A stretch of 64,000 nucleotides of DNA, taken from assembly GCF_017918235.1 (NCBI RefSeq), contig NC_090595.1:3631501-3695500 (forward strand), given 5' to 3'. A model generated the notes under the pieces. The model ran no database searches. It was not told the DNA's origin and worked only from the letters and a program-made list of their open reading frames with translations. Made by a program: the position numbers and the translations under genes. This document shows, one piece after another, positions 7,697 to 17,771 of this stretch (its first letter is position 1; every line of letters starts with the position of its first letter). The stretch is from Porcisia hertigi. Taxonomy: Eukaryota; Euglenozoa; Kinetoplastea; Trypanosomatida; Trypanosomatidae.

Positions 7697-9535
7697 TCAG
7701 TACTTTTCGAGCACTACGCCTGGGTGGTTCGCCTTGCAATCGTCACACACCGCTCCGAGCTCTTCACTCCACCATTTCGGCCGGTTCTTGTCGCAGATTC
7801 CGCACGGCTCGAATGCTTCTGTTTTCGGAGCCCGCTGCAGGCGAGGCGCAATGCGCTTCTCATAGACCTGACTCCGGATGAGATCGATGCTGTTACCTTC
7901 TTCACCGAGGTCGACTGACGGTGCCCGTTGGAGGATGGCGAGGATATCCTCGCGGTCAGCGACGCGAGAATCCAGACGCATCAGCTCGTACAGCTCGTTC
8001 GCCTCGGCAGAGCTCTTGACAGCAAGCAGTTCAGTGCGGAAGTGCTCGACGATGGCGAGACAGAAGCGGATGAGGAATCGCATACCGCCTTCCATGAAGG
8101 AGTCCAAGAATGTGAAGAGTTCATTGAACTGCAGCACGTGAATGCACAGACCTGTTAAGATCTTCTGCAGGTAGGTGTCTGGCCAGAAGTTGAGTTTCTC
8201 TAGGTGCTTTGCGACCTCGGGATACTTCTTGTGCATGAAGTGCTCGACCACCCACGCACTCGTGGCAAAGCCCACCGCCTCCGCTGCCCAATGTCCTTTT
8301 AGGTACTCTGTCGCCACAAATCGAAGCACCGCTGCCGTCTCGGCTTCCGACAACACGAGCATGCACAGACCAGCAAGGTAGCTCATGGCCTGACCATACG
8401 CATGAAACTCGTGGTACATGGCGTTCAGGAACGCCACCATCTTTCGGCGGTGATCTGGATGGAAAAAGGTTCGGTCTGCGTCCTTGATGATTACGCGCAC
8501 CACCCCCTCATCCTCGTCTTCCAACTCCACATACTGCACGGGCTTCTGGTAAAACGCGGCCTTCTTCACCCATTTCTCCAGCCGCGACCGCAGCTCATCC
8601 TTGTGCGCCTCCAGAAATCCGTTGTTTAGGTTGAGCAACGGAGCCCTCTCCACCACCTCTGCCTGCCAGAAAAGGGGCATATCAAAGTAAGGGCCTGTGA
8701 AATGGGTGGGTGTACAGTACTTCGGAGCCTTCTTATCTGACGCCAGGTCCGCAGTGGCGGCCTCAGCAGCTGCACCAAAGCCGGACACTGCTGGAGAAGG
8801 ATTCGTTGTTGCTGTCACCCCAACCGTCTGGCCGAAACCGAACGAAACCGGTGCTGTCGTTCCAGAGGAAGACGTCGCCGTTGTTTTGACCACGTTGTCG
8901 AAACCGAACACTGGCTTCACGTCAGACGTTGGGGTGGTCTTTGTGGCAGCTGCAGCACCAAAGCCGAAAGTGCTTGCACTGGCAGCGGCGGGAGTGCCAA
9001 ACGTACTTTTTTGAGTCGTTGGTGCTTCCCCAAGCACTGAGCCTTGGGTAATCGGCGTCGAATTCGATGCGGGTACCCCGAACCCAAACACTGGTGCAGC
9101 GGCAGCACTGGGGGAGGTGGAGGGGAACGCGGCGCTTGAGCCGGTCGACGACGGCATAGCCGCGGCGGGAGCACCCAAGATGCTTTTCTGCACCAATGGC
9201 GCCTTTTCCAGCACCGAATCCTGTGTTCCTGGAGTCGAGACCGCTGACGGCGCCTCCAATGCTGCGTATGTCTTCCACACCTCTGCATCCGGCTTGCCCG
9301 ATTTTTTTTTCAACTCTCGCGCTTCTCGATAAATGACGCGCAGCTCATCGTTGATCTTCTCCGCATTTGTGTGGGCCACTTTCAAATCCTCGAAGAAGTC
9401 GGTCGGTATGGAAGAGAATGACTGCGTGAAAGAGGCGAGGGCAGCGGGGTAACTGCCGAAGGAATCGAAGCACTCCTTGGCGTGGGCCTCCTTGAGCCCA
9501 GTGATCTTTTGGAGGTGAGCGGCGGTGGAGGACAT
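7697..9535 (-). CDS. FG-repeat / TBC-domain protein (RabGAP-like, probable Mex67-associated TBC-RootA orthologue)
   Basis: 612 residues. Residues 1-50 form a short helical UBA/TAP-C-like module, and 51-80 are charged and helical. Residues 95-265 are Ala/Thr/Ser/Pro-rich with five nucleoporin-like FG motifs (FGFG near 150, 190 and 232; FGF near 210; GFG near 252). Residues 280-530 are a TBC domain. Both catalytic fingers are present: I349-x-x-D352-x-x-R355 (arginine finger) and Y380-x-Q382 (glutamine finger). The tail has a CxxC...CxxC pair (578/581 and 597/600), probably zinc-binding. In T. brucei, as I recall, a TBC protein with this make-up, encoded near Sec23 and KFR1, co-purifies with the mRNA exporter Mex67 and Ran. 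The start at 9535 begins the conserved module; the upstream in-frame codons come from a (TG)n tract and are not protein. Confidence 0.85.
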   Translation of the reverse strand: MSSTAAHLQKITGLKEAHAKECFDSFGSYPAALASFTQSFSSIPTDFFEDLKVAHTNAEKINDELRVIYREARELKKKSGKPDAEVWKTYAALEAPSAVSTPGTQDSVLEKAPLVQKSILGAPAAAMPSSTGSSAAFPSTSPSAAAAPVFGFGVPASNSTPITQGSVLGEAPTTQKSTFGTPAAASASTFGFGAAAATKTTPTSDVKPVFGFDNVVKTTATSSSGTTAPVSFGFGQTVGVTATTNPSPAVSGFGAAAEAATADLASDKKAPKYCTPTHFTGPYFDMPLFWQAEVVERAPLLNLNNGFLEAHKDELRSRLEKWVKKAAFYQKPVQYVELEDEDEGVVRVIIKDADRTFFHPDHRRKMVAFLNAMYHEFHAYGQAMSYLAGLCMLVLSEAETAAVLRFVATEYLKGHWAAEAVGFATSAWVVEHFMHKKYPEVAKHLEKLNFWPDTYLQKILTGLCIHVLQFNELFTFLDSFMEGGMRFLIRFCLAIVEHFRTELLAVKSSAEANELYELMRLDSRVADREDILAILQRAPSVDLGEEGNSIDLIRSQVYEKRIAPRLQRAPKTEAFEPCGICDKNRPKWWSEELGAVCDDCKANHPGVVLEKY

Positions 9536-10444
9536 TGTGGCTGCTCCGAGGGGTGAGGGAGAAAAGAGCTGTGATAATAGGGGCGAGGGTTTGTATAGAG
9601 CTCGTTTTGCTGACACTGGGCAGCGCGATTGACGAGAGAAAAAGGTGGATGGAGGCGAGTACGACCTGTCTTGAAGCACGACGAGTTCGATAGCACGTGC
9701 CCTTCTTTGTATATAACGCAAACACACACACACACACACGCACACCAATATTTACTTGTCACGATTACACTCGGCGGTTTAAGAGGCTTGAAAGTGAGGC
9801 GCAGGTTACAGCTACCCGCGGTGCGAAATCATAAAAGAGGTGATATGGCGCTCTACAATGGGGAGAGTTCAAAGGGGGAAGGCGTGTCAGAGGGTCAAGA
9901 GAATGGGAGAATGCGGTCGGGTTTGCATGAAGCGCAACTGCCCCATACTGGAGGCGGTTGCCCGTGTGTGGGTGTGTGCAACTTGGGTCGGTAGCACACT
10001 ACTAAAAAACCACAACACTATCACGGGGAGAAGCATTGACGAAGTTTGGCGATTGGCGTTGTCACTGCAGAAATGGATTTTTATAGACATGCAGACACGG
10101 ACATACCGATGCCAAGAGACCACCATTCCCCATATAGTGAAAGAAAGGGAGAGAGAGCGACATTGTACATGAAGGCAATGGCGCAAAACCAGTCAACGGT
10201 ATCAAGCACCACAGTGGAGTGGAGCAACCGTGTGCACAAAGCCTCTGCAAGGCGCGTGCGAGCGCAAAAAGCAACAACCAATAAGAAGCGAAACCTACAC
10301 GATGGCCGCTTGACTGGAAAGCGGGCCAACGCAATCGCTAACTGCTCCAACCGAGCAGTCGTGTTAGTGTACATCCGGCAGCGATGCCCCCCCCCCCACT
10401 CGCCTGGTGGCGCATATGTGCTTGTCAGGGCTTTTCGCCGTTCC
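9536..10444. other. Intergenic region, FG/TBC to EFHC-like
   Basis: No gene seen. It holds a (CA)n run at 9722-9739, about 190 bp upstream of the FG/TBC start, and a C run near 10387-10399 that reads as poly-G in the EFHC-like 3' UTR. Confidence 0.6.
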
Positions 10445-12670
10445 TTACAATAAAAGGGTACGCTGAATCTCTTGCAGTGAAAGCCGCCGCTCGGTCCAGC
10501 AGTTCACCCCTGGGGTGTAGTAGAATCTGTAGAGCAGCGCCCCGATCTCATCATCCGTCATAGGCGTCTTTAGGCGATTCTTCAGGCAGTCCTGAAAATC
10601 GGACATGCTCAGATTACTGTCGTACGTGGACTGGGAAGTGGCTCGGAGGGATCGAATTGCAAGTGTACGACGTGCCTCGATGAGGATAAGGAAGCGCTGC
10701 AGCGCCTCCTGCGCCCGCGCCTCGGCGTCAGCTCTGTTTGCCAGCATCATTGCACTTTGCACTGGTCCCCGCTGAACCGTCACGCCGTTTCGGGCGTCGC
10801 CCCACGTCTTCACTGATTCGCGCGGCTTGAAGGTGGAAATGAACTGCTGCTGCATGAGCTGCTCTGTAAAATCAGCTAGTGACACCCACCCATCTTTGTC
10901 ACCGTCGGCGCGCTCCATCACATTCGTCAATTCTGCCTCTGTCGCATGTATGCCGGCGTCACTGAGTACCTCACGCACGTTCTCCCGTGTGAGCCCTTGC
11001 GTTGAAGATGAGGCGTAGTGACGGAAGGCGTCGGTGATGCGCGAAAACTGCTGGTGCAGGTGCGACGCTGCTATGCTGAGGATTTCTAGCGTGCGAAAGT
11101 AGGCCTCATCCATGTTAGGCATTCCCATCTCTAGGTAGCGCTTCGTTCGCTCATCCATTTCTCTGAGGCGATAGTCGACGCCGTCCAGGCGAATCGTGTT
11201 GCCCACCTTCAACAGAGTGGGGTCCTGCACGTGCTCCACTGCACGGCGGGAAAAAATCTTCCCCCCGATGTGGCCGCTGTTGTGCAACTGAAGCTCGTAG
11301 ACAGACACAGTGTCGTCAGCGAGGTAGTAGCAGATCATGAATTGACGTCCCTCGTTTTCTTCCGACGGTTCCACCAGCTCGGCCCCGAAGCGGAAGACAT
11401 CTTGCGCGTAGCGGGTCAGCTTCAGGACATCCTTCTCGGGGGGAGAGTCGTCAAATACCATCGTTGAGGCACCAAAACGCTTGCCAGAGGCATCGGCGCC
11501 CTTTCGTGTCTCCTTGGTCCGCTGCCGTCGCTGCTTAGCCAAGGCGATTTCGTCTCCCTCGCATGGTGGTGCGGCGAAGGCTGGCTCAGGGATGCCTCGC
11601 GCCTCCATGTACTCCCGTGTATGTTCGTCGCAGTCGTAGATAAAGAAGGGTCGTGTGAAGATGTCCACCGTTGAGCCAGTACGCAAGTCCTCCGCAGTAA
11701 GGCATGCCGGCGGGGGGCCCTGCGGACGGTTGAGCGTTTCGGTGGAGAGCAGCACCGCTCGCGACTCCTTCGGGATACGCCTCCGGCGCACGAACACGGG
11801 GTAAGGGTCGCGGCCGTCGTTATCTGCGTTGTCGAACAGTACGGCAATGCTCCCGTCTGCCAGAAAATAATAGATGCGGAATTTCCTCTTCTCCCAAACG
11901 GCGTAGAAGCGCAACACGTTTCGGTCGTACTCGTAGAAGTCACGTGCTTTTATCCGTTCTGCAGGGGTGAGGAGGCTGGCGTGAGTCCCCGCGCGCGTAG
12001 CCGCCTGTACCTCAAACACGCGCCGCATCTCGATATGCTGCTCATCCATTTCACCGGGGCAGCGCATGGCCTTGGCCTCGAAATTGTCGAGAGGGTACTC
12101 CAGCGGTTCAGGCTGGGGCATACCCATCACCTCGAAAAACTCGCGTGTAAAGGCATCGCAGTCGACGAGCTGGTACGTCAACCCACGGCACGTAATGGTG
12201 GCGCCGATGCACATTCGGAACACATCCACCTCGTCTGGTCTGAAGCGCGACACCGTAGTGCCCTTCGGCAGACCGCTGTTCACCACCGCTGGCGTCTCAA
12301 TGATATTGAGCGATCCGTCAGCGAGAAAATAGTGTATCTTTACTTTGCGCACGCGCCACGTTTCGATGCTGCTTCCCACCACCTTCTCCGTGTAGTAGGC
12401 AAAGAATCGAAGCACTTTGTTATCTAGCGTGCGCCACGACGGAAAGTGCTGGAGAATGACACGTACCGGGATACCACATCCTTCCGGCGCTGTGGCAGCG
12501 GCTACAGCGGCGCCGTCAAGTGCCGCCGAATCCTTGACGATACGTGTACCTTCATCGTCAATGGTGCAGTACTGTCGTTTTCCATGCGAAGCGGTGTGTT
12601 GCAGCTCTGAGAATGTGAAGCCTGGAAGCTTGGGTAGCGCATTGTATACCGTCTTCTCGCGAAGGCTCAT
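10445..12670 (-). CDS. EFHC/Rib72-like axonemal protein, three DM10 domains plus EF-hand
   Basis: 741 residues with three DM10 repeats, at about 84-186, 247-360 and 422-517. Each has the signature R-F-[YFA] ... hhYFLADGS/DT ... ending with a Y-x-h-x-x-[MC]-D-x-x-T-R/K-x-[YF] element. A canonical EF-hand loop follows at 589-600 with Asp at positions 1, 3, 5 and 12. This is the architecture of EFHC1/EFHC2 and Chlamydomonas Rib72, microtubule inner proteins in the A-tubule of axonemal doublets, so a role in the flagellum is likely. The first in-frame start-like codon (12715) is GTG; the first ATG is at 12670 (MSLREK), just before the conserved N-terminal LPGF segment. Which EFHC paralogue it is cannot be settled by eye. 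Confidence 0.9.
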   Translation of the reverse strand: MSLREKTVYNALPKLPGFTFSELQHTASHGKRQYCTIDDEGTRIVKDSAALDGAAVAAATAPEGCGIPVRVILQHFPSWRTLDNKVLRFFAYYTEKVVGSSIETWRVRKVKIHYFLADGSLNIIETPAVVNSGLPKGTTVSRFRPDEVDVFRMCIGATITCRGLTYQLVDCDAFTREFFEVMGMPQPEPLEYPLDNFEAKAMRCPGEMDEQHIEMRRVFEVQAATRAGTHASLLTPAERIKARDFYEYDRNVLRFYAVWEKRKFRIYYFLADGSIAVLFDNADNDGRDPYPVFVRRRRIPKESRAVLLSTETLNRPQGPPPACLTAEDLRTGSTVDIFTRPFFIYDCDEHTREYMEARGIPEPAFAAPPCEGDEIALAKQRRQRTKETRKGADASGKRFGASTMVFDDSPPEKDVLKLTRYAQDVFRFGAELVEPSEENEGRQFMICYYLADDTVSVYELQLHNSGHIGGKIFSRRAVEHVQDPTLLKVGNTIRLDGVDYRLREMDERTKRYLEMGMPNMDEAYFRTLEILSIAASHLHQQFSRITDAFRHYASSSTQGLTRENVREVLSDAGIHATEAELTNVMERADGDKDGWVSLADFTEQLMQQQFISTFKPRESVKTWGDARNGVTVQRGPVQSAMMLANRADAEARAQEALQRFLILIEARRTLAIRSLRATSQSTYDSNLSMSDFQDCLKNRLKTPMTDDEIGALLYRFYYTPGVNCWTERRLSLQEIQRTLLL

Positions 12671-14086
12671 TTTTTTGTCGGCCGACTCGTGCGGCTGGTG
12701 AAATTTCTTTTCCACTTTCCAGTCAGTTTCTTATCGGTCTTGAGTGTTCAGCTGCTTGTGCTTGAGTCGGGCGACGTGGTTTGATAGGACGGTGTTTACT
12801 TTCGCTTGGGAGAGAGGGGGCGCGACCGCGTGTCCCAGAAAGACGAGAGAGAGAGTGTGTGTGTGAATGAGAGGAAGGGAGAGAAGGCTAAGCGGCAGCG
12901 GATACATGCGTGCTGGAGATGCACGGGGAAGATAAGAGTATGAGGTGCAGCACAGGCAACAATACCCCGAGGGCGTCGCACACCTTAGTGTGTCGCCTCT
13001 GAGAGGTATGTCACGGAAGGGGTACTCGTGTGGTTAGCAGTCATGTTGGTCTGAGGGAACATTCGCACAACTTTCGCGAATAGAATGCACTGATCATAAA
13101 ATAGAGAACACATACGGGAAGAGGTAACCGCAATCACACACTCACCTACCCCACCCACACACGCGTACACATACACCAACGGAAAGACTTCCACGGTTGG
13201 GTTTACTCGCGAGTCACGTGAGAAATGATTGACACAGTAACCGTTACCGGTCCACTGCGCATTCCACAGTAAAGAAAGGTGGTGCAGGTCACGTGTATGT
13301 GGGAGAGGGCACAACAAGGAGGGCAGGTGTGTAGGGGATGGGTATGGCTGAGTGGCTGCTGGACGTCATCATGAACAAATCAAAAAACAACAACAACCAA
13401 ACTATCAAGAGAAGAGAAGAGATAGCGAGTACTGAGCGAAAGAGGGGGGGGGATAGGCTGGCCTTTACAAAAAGCTAAGACGGCAGCGCGGAAAGAAGCC
13501 GAAAAGAAGATTGAACAAACCAGATGAGAACAATAAAAAAACAAAAAACGCATGTTAAGAGAGGGGGGGGGGTCGGGGAGAGGGGGTGATGCAGTCAGGG
13601 AGGTGGGCCATGCCACACACAGACGGCAGCACACACGTGCGGCTGTTTGTGGTGAGTACCCATGCGGGTGAAGGGGTTCTCATCTGTTTCTCAGCGCGCG
13701 CGCACACACACACACAGACGGTTACCCGAGAGCAAGCACATGGCAACGGCACAGAGCATGAGCGAGAACAATTACACACCCACAGTCGCCACAGACGTGC
13801 ACGCGCGGCTCATCATATCGAGGACCTTTGGGAAACCAAAAAAAGGGGAGGAGGAGGGGGGGGGGTAGTTACGGTAAGGGATAAGTCATTGAAAATTTCC
13901 CTCATGGGATCTGCGCACTTCAGTGTGGGGGCGAACTCCTTTCAATGCTTTCCTTCGGTTCGGCCTCCATGACAATTCTGCTGTTATTACTCATGAAGCC
14001 ATGTGCGCACGATGTTGGCAAGCAGCAAGACAAAAAGAAAAAAAAAACATGTATAGGGATCGAACTCATTTTCGTGAGGTGTGCCC
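12671..14086. other. Intergenic region, EFHC-like to MTHFR
   Basis: 1.4 kb with no credible gene. It holds GA- and GT-rich simple sequence near 12840-12870, G runs near 13441-13451, 13563-13572 and 13848-13865, and a short (CA)n near 13701-13713. Confidence 0.6.
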
Positions 14087-15016
14087 TCACTCGACTAGCG
14101 CATTCAGTCGCCTCAGAACCTCAAAAGTCTGAGTGGAGTTGTTGAGCGTGTAGAAGTGAAGGTGGTGGTAGTCGAGATCAGAGGCGCGAATGTACTCAAT
14201 CATCTGCACACACTGCTCCACGCCATATTTCTTGAGACCCTCGGGATTCTCTTTCAGCTCCACCACTCGCTTTTTCACATCATCCGGGACATTCGTCCTA
14301 CAGAGTGACACCATCCGCTCAAAACCAGCGTAGGTTGTGATGGGAAGCAGCCCTGCAAGAATGGGGACAGTAATGTCTACTTCTCGACAGCGCTTCACAA
14401 ATTTTACATATACGGAAGGATCGTAGAAAAGTTGCGTGACGACCAAGCTAGCACCGGCGTCGACCTTCTCCTTGAGGTAAATCAACTCTTTCTGGTAGTC
14501 CTCTTCAGATATGCTGCCGTCCTTGGCGATGGCGCTGGGGTGGCCCTCGGGATATCCGGCGACCGACACACAGAAGAAGTCGCCGTACGTGGCGCGAATG
14601 TATTGCACAAGCTCCTTTGCGCACGTCAGGCCATCCGGGTTGGCCTGGAACTCCACACCTTGTGGTGGGTCACCGCGGAGTGCGAGGATGTTTCGGATAC
14701 CGTGTGCCTTTGCGAAATCAAGCCCTTCTTTGATGAGGCCTCGCGGCATGTTGGTGCACGTGATATGCATATTGACGGGCGTATCAGGGTACTTCTCCTG
14801 GAGGACTTTGCAGAGGCGCATTGTGGTGTCACTCGAGCGACCACCAGCGCCCCACGTCAGGTCGAGGAAAACTGGTGACTGACGCATAATGCTGGGGATC
14901 AGGACATTCATCATGGTTTCCTCCGCCTTCTCGCTGCGGGGGGGATAAAACTCATAAGACGTGTACCACTTCTTGGTATCCTCGGCAATGACGGCATCAC
15001 TGATAAATCCGGGCAT
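14087..15016 (-). CDS. MTHFR: Methylenetetrahydrofolate reductase, catalytic-domain-only form
   Basis: 309 residues covering the whole TIM-barrel flavoprotein domain that reduces 5,10-methylene-THF to 5-methyl-THF for methionine synthesis. Visible family marks are YEFYPPRSEKAEE near 21-33 (with the catalytic-type Glu22), LTWGAGGRSSDTT near 53-65, LALRGDPPQG near 111-120 (Asp116, flavin contact), SVAGYPEGHP and VTQLFYD. It ends where the barrel ends, so the roughly 300-residue C-terminal AdoMet-inhibited regulatory domain of animal and plant MTHFR is absent, as in bacterial MetF. Start: ATG at 15016. A strong polypyrimidine tract and AG lie about 95 nt upstream. Confidence 0.95.
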   Translation of the reverse strand: MPGFISDAVIAEDTKKWYTSYEFYPPRSEKAEETMMNVLIPSIMRQSPVFLDLTWGAGGRSSDTTMRLCKVLQEKYPDTPVNMHITCTNMPRGLIKEGLDFAKAHGIRNILALRGDPPQGVEFQANPDGLTCAKELVQYIRATYGDFFCVSVAGYPEGHPSAIAKDGSISEEDYQKELIYLKEKVDAGASLVVTQLFYDPSVYVKFVKRCREVDITVPILAGLLPITTYAGFERMVSLCRTNVPDDVKKRVVELKENPEGLKKYGVEQCVQMIEYIRASDLDYHHLHFYTLNNSTQTFEVLRRLNALVE

Positions 15017-16590
15017 GGTGTTGCGTGATATCTCGGCGTGAAAAGTGAACGGGAAACAACAGCAACAAAAACAAACAGAAAAATCGTGTCGTCAGCGCGA
15101 TTTAGCTGCTTCTGGGGGGAGGGGTGAGGGTGACGAGGACAGGGGGAGCGGGAGGAGGGGAAGGAAGCGAAAAAAAAGCTATTGTACAGATTTCAGTGGA
15201 TATATGGGTGCAACCTGAGCAGTGCAGCAAGGAGAGAATGAACGAAAGGATCGACATGCACTGCTAATGCCCAGGAGTTTATACCCGTGTATGCGTGGGC
15301 AAGGGCGCGCGTGTGTCTTTTTGTGTTTGCTTGTATGTGTCGGTGTGGTTTTTATGGTGCCTGGCTGCGGAAGGCGGCGAGAAGGGGGATAGAGAAAAAA
15401 AGAGCGACAGTTTCGCAATTCGCAACACAGAGGGCATACCAGTTACTTTCACAGAGCAGCCTCCAATCCAAGCAAGAGCGCGAAGCGCAATGCAGCCTCT
15501 CGCCGGGGTCTCCGGTGTACTACAAGTCGGGGGCGGGGGCGGGTAAGGCACAGAAGGGGGAGTACACAAAGTGCGAGAGGACAGAAGTGGTTCCCCGCAC
15601 GCGCACAACACCACTTTTTAAGCCTCATCAGATTGCAAATGCTGTTTGTATTTCACTTCGCCAGCATACACAGTGCATAAAAAATCTTTCCAGGCGAAGT
15701 TACCCGCACATTCGCCGCCGCCGCCGCCGCTCCCCCTCCCCCCTCCTCCCCCCTCCCATAAAGCCATCGCAACATCAAAGGTTAAGTATGCTTAGAGGCA
15801 TACTCGACAAGGAAGATGTGGAGGCAAACGGATGACGCATGCGTACTCACCCAACACTACAGGCAAGCGACTAGATGAGGGGGGGGGACAGAGAACAAAG
15901 GGGGACAAGCAAAAACCAAAAGAAAAACACCATAGAAACATGAGAAAGTTTACTCGAAATATGTTAAGAGGGAAAACGAACCACAAGAGAGAGAGGGAGG
16001 GGTGAGTGGGGAGACCAACAGAGAACAACTGAGGTTCATGAAGAGCGACACCGTATTTTCTTCGTGAGTTACACCTTAATCCAAAAATTGTCAACACATT
16101 ACCTCAAAAGGGAACCCGCCTCTGCCCTGACACACGCACATGCACAACTATACAGCAAGTGGCTCTATACACGTTACGACTTCTGTTTTGTCCCGGCCAC
16201 CGCCGTTGTCTTTTCCTTTCAAAACAAGACGATTCAAACGTCAGAGCAGAGAGACACCATGCCACAACACCTTCCCAGGCACAAGTTGCGAGAAAGTCAC
16301 ACAGGAAAATCATAATGGAACGGAAAGCAAAAAAAAAGACGTGTGTGTGTGTGGGGGGTCATATTCACTCGAAAAGGCACACACGCACACAAACCTGGGG
16401 ACAAAAGGGAAGGGCTCAGTGGGGAGATGACGCAAGGGCATTCCGGTACAGGGGAAGCTAAGCGGAGGAGCTGGAGTAAGCGCATACTCCAGCTCTGTCG
16501 TTCCCTCTGTTTCTTGCCCCTTCCGGGGGAGGTGGTGGTTCTTTACCGTGATTAGCCACCACACTCAGGTCCCTCCGCGCTTGTAAAACG
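15017..16590. other. Intergenic region, MTHFR to NSA2
   Basis: 1.57 kb without a supported gene. Next to MTHFR is the predicted splice tract. Further on are GT-rich sequence near 15305-15350, a (GCC)n stretch at 15715-15728, C/CT-rich sequence to 15760, and a G run near 15879-15887. Confidence 0.55.
15112..15175 (-). promoter_or_regulatory. Predicted trans-splicing signal of MTHFR
   Basis: On the minus strand a long C/T-rich tract (15114-15175) ends in CCCCAG, with the AG at 15113-15112. It is the best polypyrimidine tract upstream of the gene and would give a 5' UTR of about 95 nt after spliced-leader addition. Inferred from the known rule for kinetoplastid mRNA; no transcript evidence. Confidence 0.5.
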
Positions 16591-17373
16591 TTAGACGAGT
16601 AGAACGGCGTTGATGCAACCATCGTTTTCTGGATTGTTTGTCACCTGCGCGTACTTGCCCCAGACAACTTTACCAGACGGCGTCACTAGACCTAGCTCGG
16701 ACACATTCACCTCAATCACACAGCCCTTTGTAATGACGCCGAGGCCGGTGTACATCTTTCCCTGTGGATTCTTTTTGACGGAGATGATGGGGAGGTAGAA
16801 GGTGGCCTTCAGCTCCGGATGGGTAACGTGGGCCTTCTTGAAACGCAGTGCCATGGGCCGGATGAAGCGCTCCATCTTTGGCATGCGGCGGGTGAAGGTC
16901 TCCCCAACAAACGTTACTTTGTTTACCAAGCGCTTCCACGACTTCTTGCCGCGCTTACCAGAGGTAACGGCCTTGAGCATCTCATCCTCCGAAACCGTCT
17001 TGACCTTTTCGATTGGCACGGCCCACTTTCCGGCTTTTTCCTTTCGCTTTTGCTTCAGCGAGTTCGATAGAACCTTGGCGCGGTCGGCCTCACTACGGTC
17101 CATCAGAAAGCCAGGCAGAGCATTCTTGGGTCCCTTGTCCTTCACCCGCTCTGTCGTCTGCTTCTCCTCGTGCTCGCGGATTTTCTTGCGGATCTCCGCC
17201 TTTTCCGCGTAACGGGCCTTCTGAGCCAGCTTCGCCTTGATACCACGCACCCGCTTGAGATAGGTAGCGTCTGTGTGTGCCTTGCGGGCCTCGCGCTTGC
17301 GAGTGCGTTCGACATGGTCGAGGCGGCGACCATAGCGCTTCTGCGCCTGCTCAATATACTCGTTCTGTGGCAT
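16591..17373 (-). CDS. NSA2: Ribosome biogenesis protein NSA2
   Basis: 260 residues, the normal size for NSA2 (TINP1), and recognisable throughout. The N-terminus [19 protein letters not shown] is the family hallmark, followed by a very basic helical part to about residue 125 and then an S8e-like beta domain containing [27 protein letters not shown] and a C-terminal [14 protein letters not shown]2 works in the nucleolus and nucleus on pre-60S particles, in 27S pre-rRNA processing. An upstream in-frame extension of 12 codons exists; the ATG at 17373 is chosen because it matches the universal MPQNEY start. A strong polypyrimidine tract lies about 60-105 nt upstream. Confidence 0.96.
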   Translation of the reverse strand: MPQNEYIEQAQKRYGRRLDHVERTRKREARKAHTDATYLKRVRGIKAKLAQKARYAEKAEIRKKIREHEEKQTTERVKDKGPKNALPGFLMDRSEADRAKVLSNSLKQKRKEKAGKWAVPIEKVKTVSEDEMLKAVTSGKRGKKSWKRLVNKVTFVGETFTRRMPKMERFIRPMALRFKKAHVTHPELKATFYLPIISVKKNPQGKMYTGLGVITKGCVIEVNVSELGLVTPSGKVVWGKYAQVTNNPENDGCINAVLLV

Positions 17374-17771
17374 TGATGTCGCGTTGCTGCGAGAGCGCTG
17401 CGCACGCAATGAAAGTCAATTATTCTTATAGGTTCTAGGAGGGTGGAGCGGAGAGAGGGGGGGGGTGGGGGACTAGGGAGTGGCCCCAGCGGAACCAAAG
17501 AAGAAGGAAGGGGGGGGGGGAACAGAAGTCAAGCGAACGGAAATTGGAGGGTGTACAGCACCACGTGTGGCATAGGTGCGTGCATGTGTGTATATATATA
17601 TATATTGGAATGTGGTGGGGGCATGAGGGGGTTCGAACGTGGTAGATCACACCAACACCCTAGCCCTACCTCAATGCGTCGCATCCCCCACCCCCTGGTT
17701 TTTGTGTCATCTACTCTACACGTGCGCTGGTGTCACACTTTCTTTCTCACGACCATTTGTTTTCCACCTTC
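17374..17771. other. Intergenic region, NSA2 to small unknown gene
   Basis: Holds the NSA2 splice tract, a second G run near 17511-17520 and a short (TA)n at about 17590-17606. No gene seen. Confidence 0.55.
17435..17480 (-). promoter_or_regulatory. Predicted trans-splicing signal of NSA2
   Basis: The minus strand has a C/T-rich tract across 17437-17480 ending in CTCCTAG, with the AG at 17436-17435, about 60 nt before the NSA2 ATG. Inferred from sequence only. Confidence 0.5.

Noticed and set aside
9536-9748. 71-residue N-terminal extension of the FG/TBC protein
   Set aside because: It translates a (TG)n tract into Val-Cys repeats and low-complexity sequence, a typical 5' UTR. The ATG at 9535 opens the ordered module.
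17606-17690. tRNA-like string with ggttcgaac
   Set aside because: The flanking bases do not pair as a T-arm and no anticodon arm or acceptor can be formed.
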